In this document: positions 24,201 to 24,749 of the stretch, in pieces
How the letters are laid out: the number at the start of each line of letters is the position of its first letter
Position numbering within the stretch: position 1 is the stretch's first letter
Notes under the pieces: model-generated
What the model was told of the DNA's origin: nothing
The model's database searches: none
The model's input: the letters and a program-made list of their open reading frames with translations, nothing else
Translations under genes and position numbers: made by a program
Assembly (NCBI GenBank): GCA_002450905.1
Contig: DKAT01000080.1
Location: 394-25,142, forward strand
Length of the DNA stretch: 24,749 nt
DNA from: Spirochaetia bacterium UBA6919
GTDB taxonomy: Bacteria > Spirochaetota > UBA6919
Direction: 5' to 3'

Positions 24201-24749
24201 TTTCAGGATCGAATGGGATTAAATTTAGAGCATGCAGAGAAACAAATAAATATAGAGAATCTTAAAACAAAATATGAAAACAATATAAAAAAGGTTTTTA
24301 TTGTATCAAAAAATATTTCTATTTCTGGGGAATTATTAGCTATTCATGATATTCTAATCCATTTGGAAAGTGATTTTTCGTTAATTATTTTAGCATTAAT
24401 TGCAATTATATTAATTGTTTATTTTTATTTTAAATCAATAATAGAAACTATCATTGTATTAATCCCATTATTTGCAGGGATGACAATACTCATTGGATTG
24501 ATGTTTATTGTGAAATTACAATTTAATTTATTAAATATTACTGTATTCCCATTATTTATTTTCTTAGGGATTAATAGTAGTGTTCATATTTATCAACGCT
24601 ATCGGGAAGAAGGATTTGGAGGATTATCTTTTGTCATTAAAAAAACAGGATTAACTATATTTAGAGCATTATTGGCAATGATCTTAGTATTTGGATCACT
24701 TATTTTTACAAATCACAGGGGTATGAATAGTATAGGATTTATTGCAATA
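21300..24749 (+). CDS. Large RND/MMPL-superfamily membrane protein, 3' end beyond window
   Basis: A single frame of 1150 codons from ATG 21300 (AAAGG 6 bases upstream) with no stop before the window edge. It reads as an RND/MMPL-like permease of two halves. Half one: a membrane segment at about 177-200, a large extracytoplasmic loop (about 200-495), then a five-helix cluster (about 499-650) with GGIDIIIGIHILSRYYE, the usual RND TM4 helix and following HxxxRYxE. Half two repeats this: membrane segment about 743-762, loop 763-1025, then helices with FLGINSSVHIYQRYREEG near 1088-1106. Unusual are extra hydrophobic segments: four (about 25-138) before the first half and two (about 664-721) before the second. 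Substrate unknown; hopanoid/lipid-type and drug-type RND proteins share this build. Divergent from the PilZ gene. Confidence 0.82.
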   Translation, partial: MNNQYNTSNKVIVPVELDRLNYILKLELILVISGFFIVGLFYTLFNDSINNLFTAILLVLLIVVPLIYFYLNQRIIYNFRNLIIPGQFLFKVQTYFSIIFSIIFLFVGFFYYHNNFPILIAFLIAFLFFVTPIVLKILYFNNVKGVTILWNQPFRKKWKMNINIINWTDQYFKSIINHYIFFLGYFTLVTILFFGLTSGLTIKTDIVNLLHGNLSSVQSLNKFQKDFGGSDHLIIGIETDEALDDKKKFEKINQVKILNEYKLDKNGKNIFVPRINKHGIITAKDEVLIRRNYYYKHFHDNNKDLSIKKKIYWKADLDKTKRFVEELSKRLSNDPVVSYCEYKLPLQFLNQNLLLYSDISDLALIDSRLRMIKREVLTRKDGVINGLQKIKSINDIFTKFIKKKNIKLHGNLGNITNDGFYLSGDNRLLVIFIKPKQNSSNIEYCKLFIRNVDKIVKQTIKELQVNNEFHESIKIGYGGNYKRIQEESENLLKDIDIAIFLGWFIIIGLLVVYFKGLSPVFLIGIPVFITLVWTIGITRITTGNLNIITSFLMMILGGIDIIIGIHILSRYYERRENGNGVADSLSIAINKTGMVSLLALITSIVVLFILFFSGIKAINQLAYIAILGIIIIFLGMFHVLPILIFIYERIINRITKYWYIFENNIFKIILYSIISLLFILNVYLIINYSIIHKPISIIFIPNELIIFPYLFLLQLIIFAIKSFDKKYTYNTFSIVNWLINKSKLIVILSTIVIIFSLITLKWISFDYDFLNVLGKKSNSYRFEEKIHEKLDLPSNPVFVVIDNIDEEREIYEALLKVKDYSGDQSLILYIDSLGAYIPENQPEKIELIKDIKNIVADLLLQFKKEKFDVRENKNNHDISKNIVREIHDQTNNWRTKYLSYIPEQLSIDQIPVALKRKFMKLSDATEKRTLIIIYPKKNLIYSRASLKHFINEIRNVKTKEKWLSMKDFQDRMGLNLEHAEKQINIENLKTKYENNIKKVFIVSKNISISGELLAIHDILIHLESDFSLIILALIAIILIVYFYFKSIIETIIVLIPLFAGMTILIGLMFIVKLQFNLLNITVFPLFIFLGINSSVHIYQRYREEGFGGLSFVIKKTGLTIFRALLAMILVFGSLIFTNHRGMNSIGFIAI

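Overview
This 24.7-kb window is AT-rich (about one third G+C by eye) chromosomal DNA from a diderm bacterium. A spirochaete or near relative is possible but not proven. Hints for this are a lipoprotein with Asn before the lipobox cysteine, the CheR/CheB pair, a PilZ protein, frequent TTG and GTG starts, and the block maf-rpsB-tsf-pyrH-frr-uppS-cdsA. TGA is used as a stop (cystathionine synthase, uppS, cdsA), so the genetic code is standard. No tRNA, rRNA, CRISPR array, IS element or phage gene was seen.

Layout. 1-237: non-coding, starting with a three-unit 11-bp repeat array. 238-1194 (-): alpha/beta-hydrolase lipoprotein with an 18-bp perfect palindrome just upstream of its ribosome binding site. 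1371-4180 (+): recO, cheR, cheB. 4331-5239 (+): a divergent dprA. 5240-5704: non-coding, with a second copy of the 11-bp array and a broken small lipoprotein-like reading frame. 10307-5705 (-): likely operon glgC-trpS-glmS-DHFR-like gene. 10314-10729: divergent intergenic region with the third array. 10730-13264 (+): threonine synthase and cystathionine gamma-synthase, both of the plant type, which compete for O-phosphohomoserine in plants. 15413-13266 (-): a small exported protein, SppA and a Yip1-like membrane protein. 15490-20771 (+): a consensus sigma-70 promoter followed by maf-rpsB-tsf-pyrH-frr-uppS-cdsA. 21170-20766 (-): PilZ protein. 21300 to the right edge (+): a very large RND/MMPL-type membrane protein, 1150 codons without a stop.

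How the genes fit together. Most of the window is core metabolism and information processing: translation (rpsB, tsf, frr, trpS), UMP and isoprenoid/phospholipid supply (pyrH, uppS, cdsA), amino-sugar and glycogen precursors (glmS, glgC) and aspartate-family amino acids. Signalling is represented by chemotaxis adaptation (cheR/cheB) and c-di-GMP binding (PilZ). Genes are tightly packed: the two 3' convergent pairs are separated by 1 bp or overlap by 6 bp.

Most notable items: (i) three intergenic arrays sharing an identical 23-bp block with 11-bp direct-repeat periodicity; (ii) a lipoprotein-like frame whose single internal TGA sits where the lipobox cysteine codon would be; (iii) the adjacent plant-type ThrC/CGS branch-point pair; (iv) the RND protein with extra membrane modules ahead of each half. 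I found no convincing new multi-gene system.
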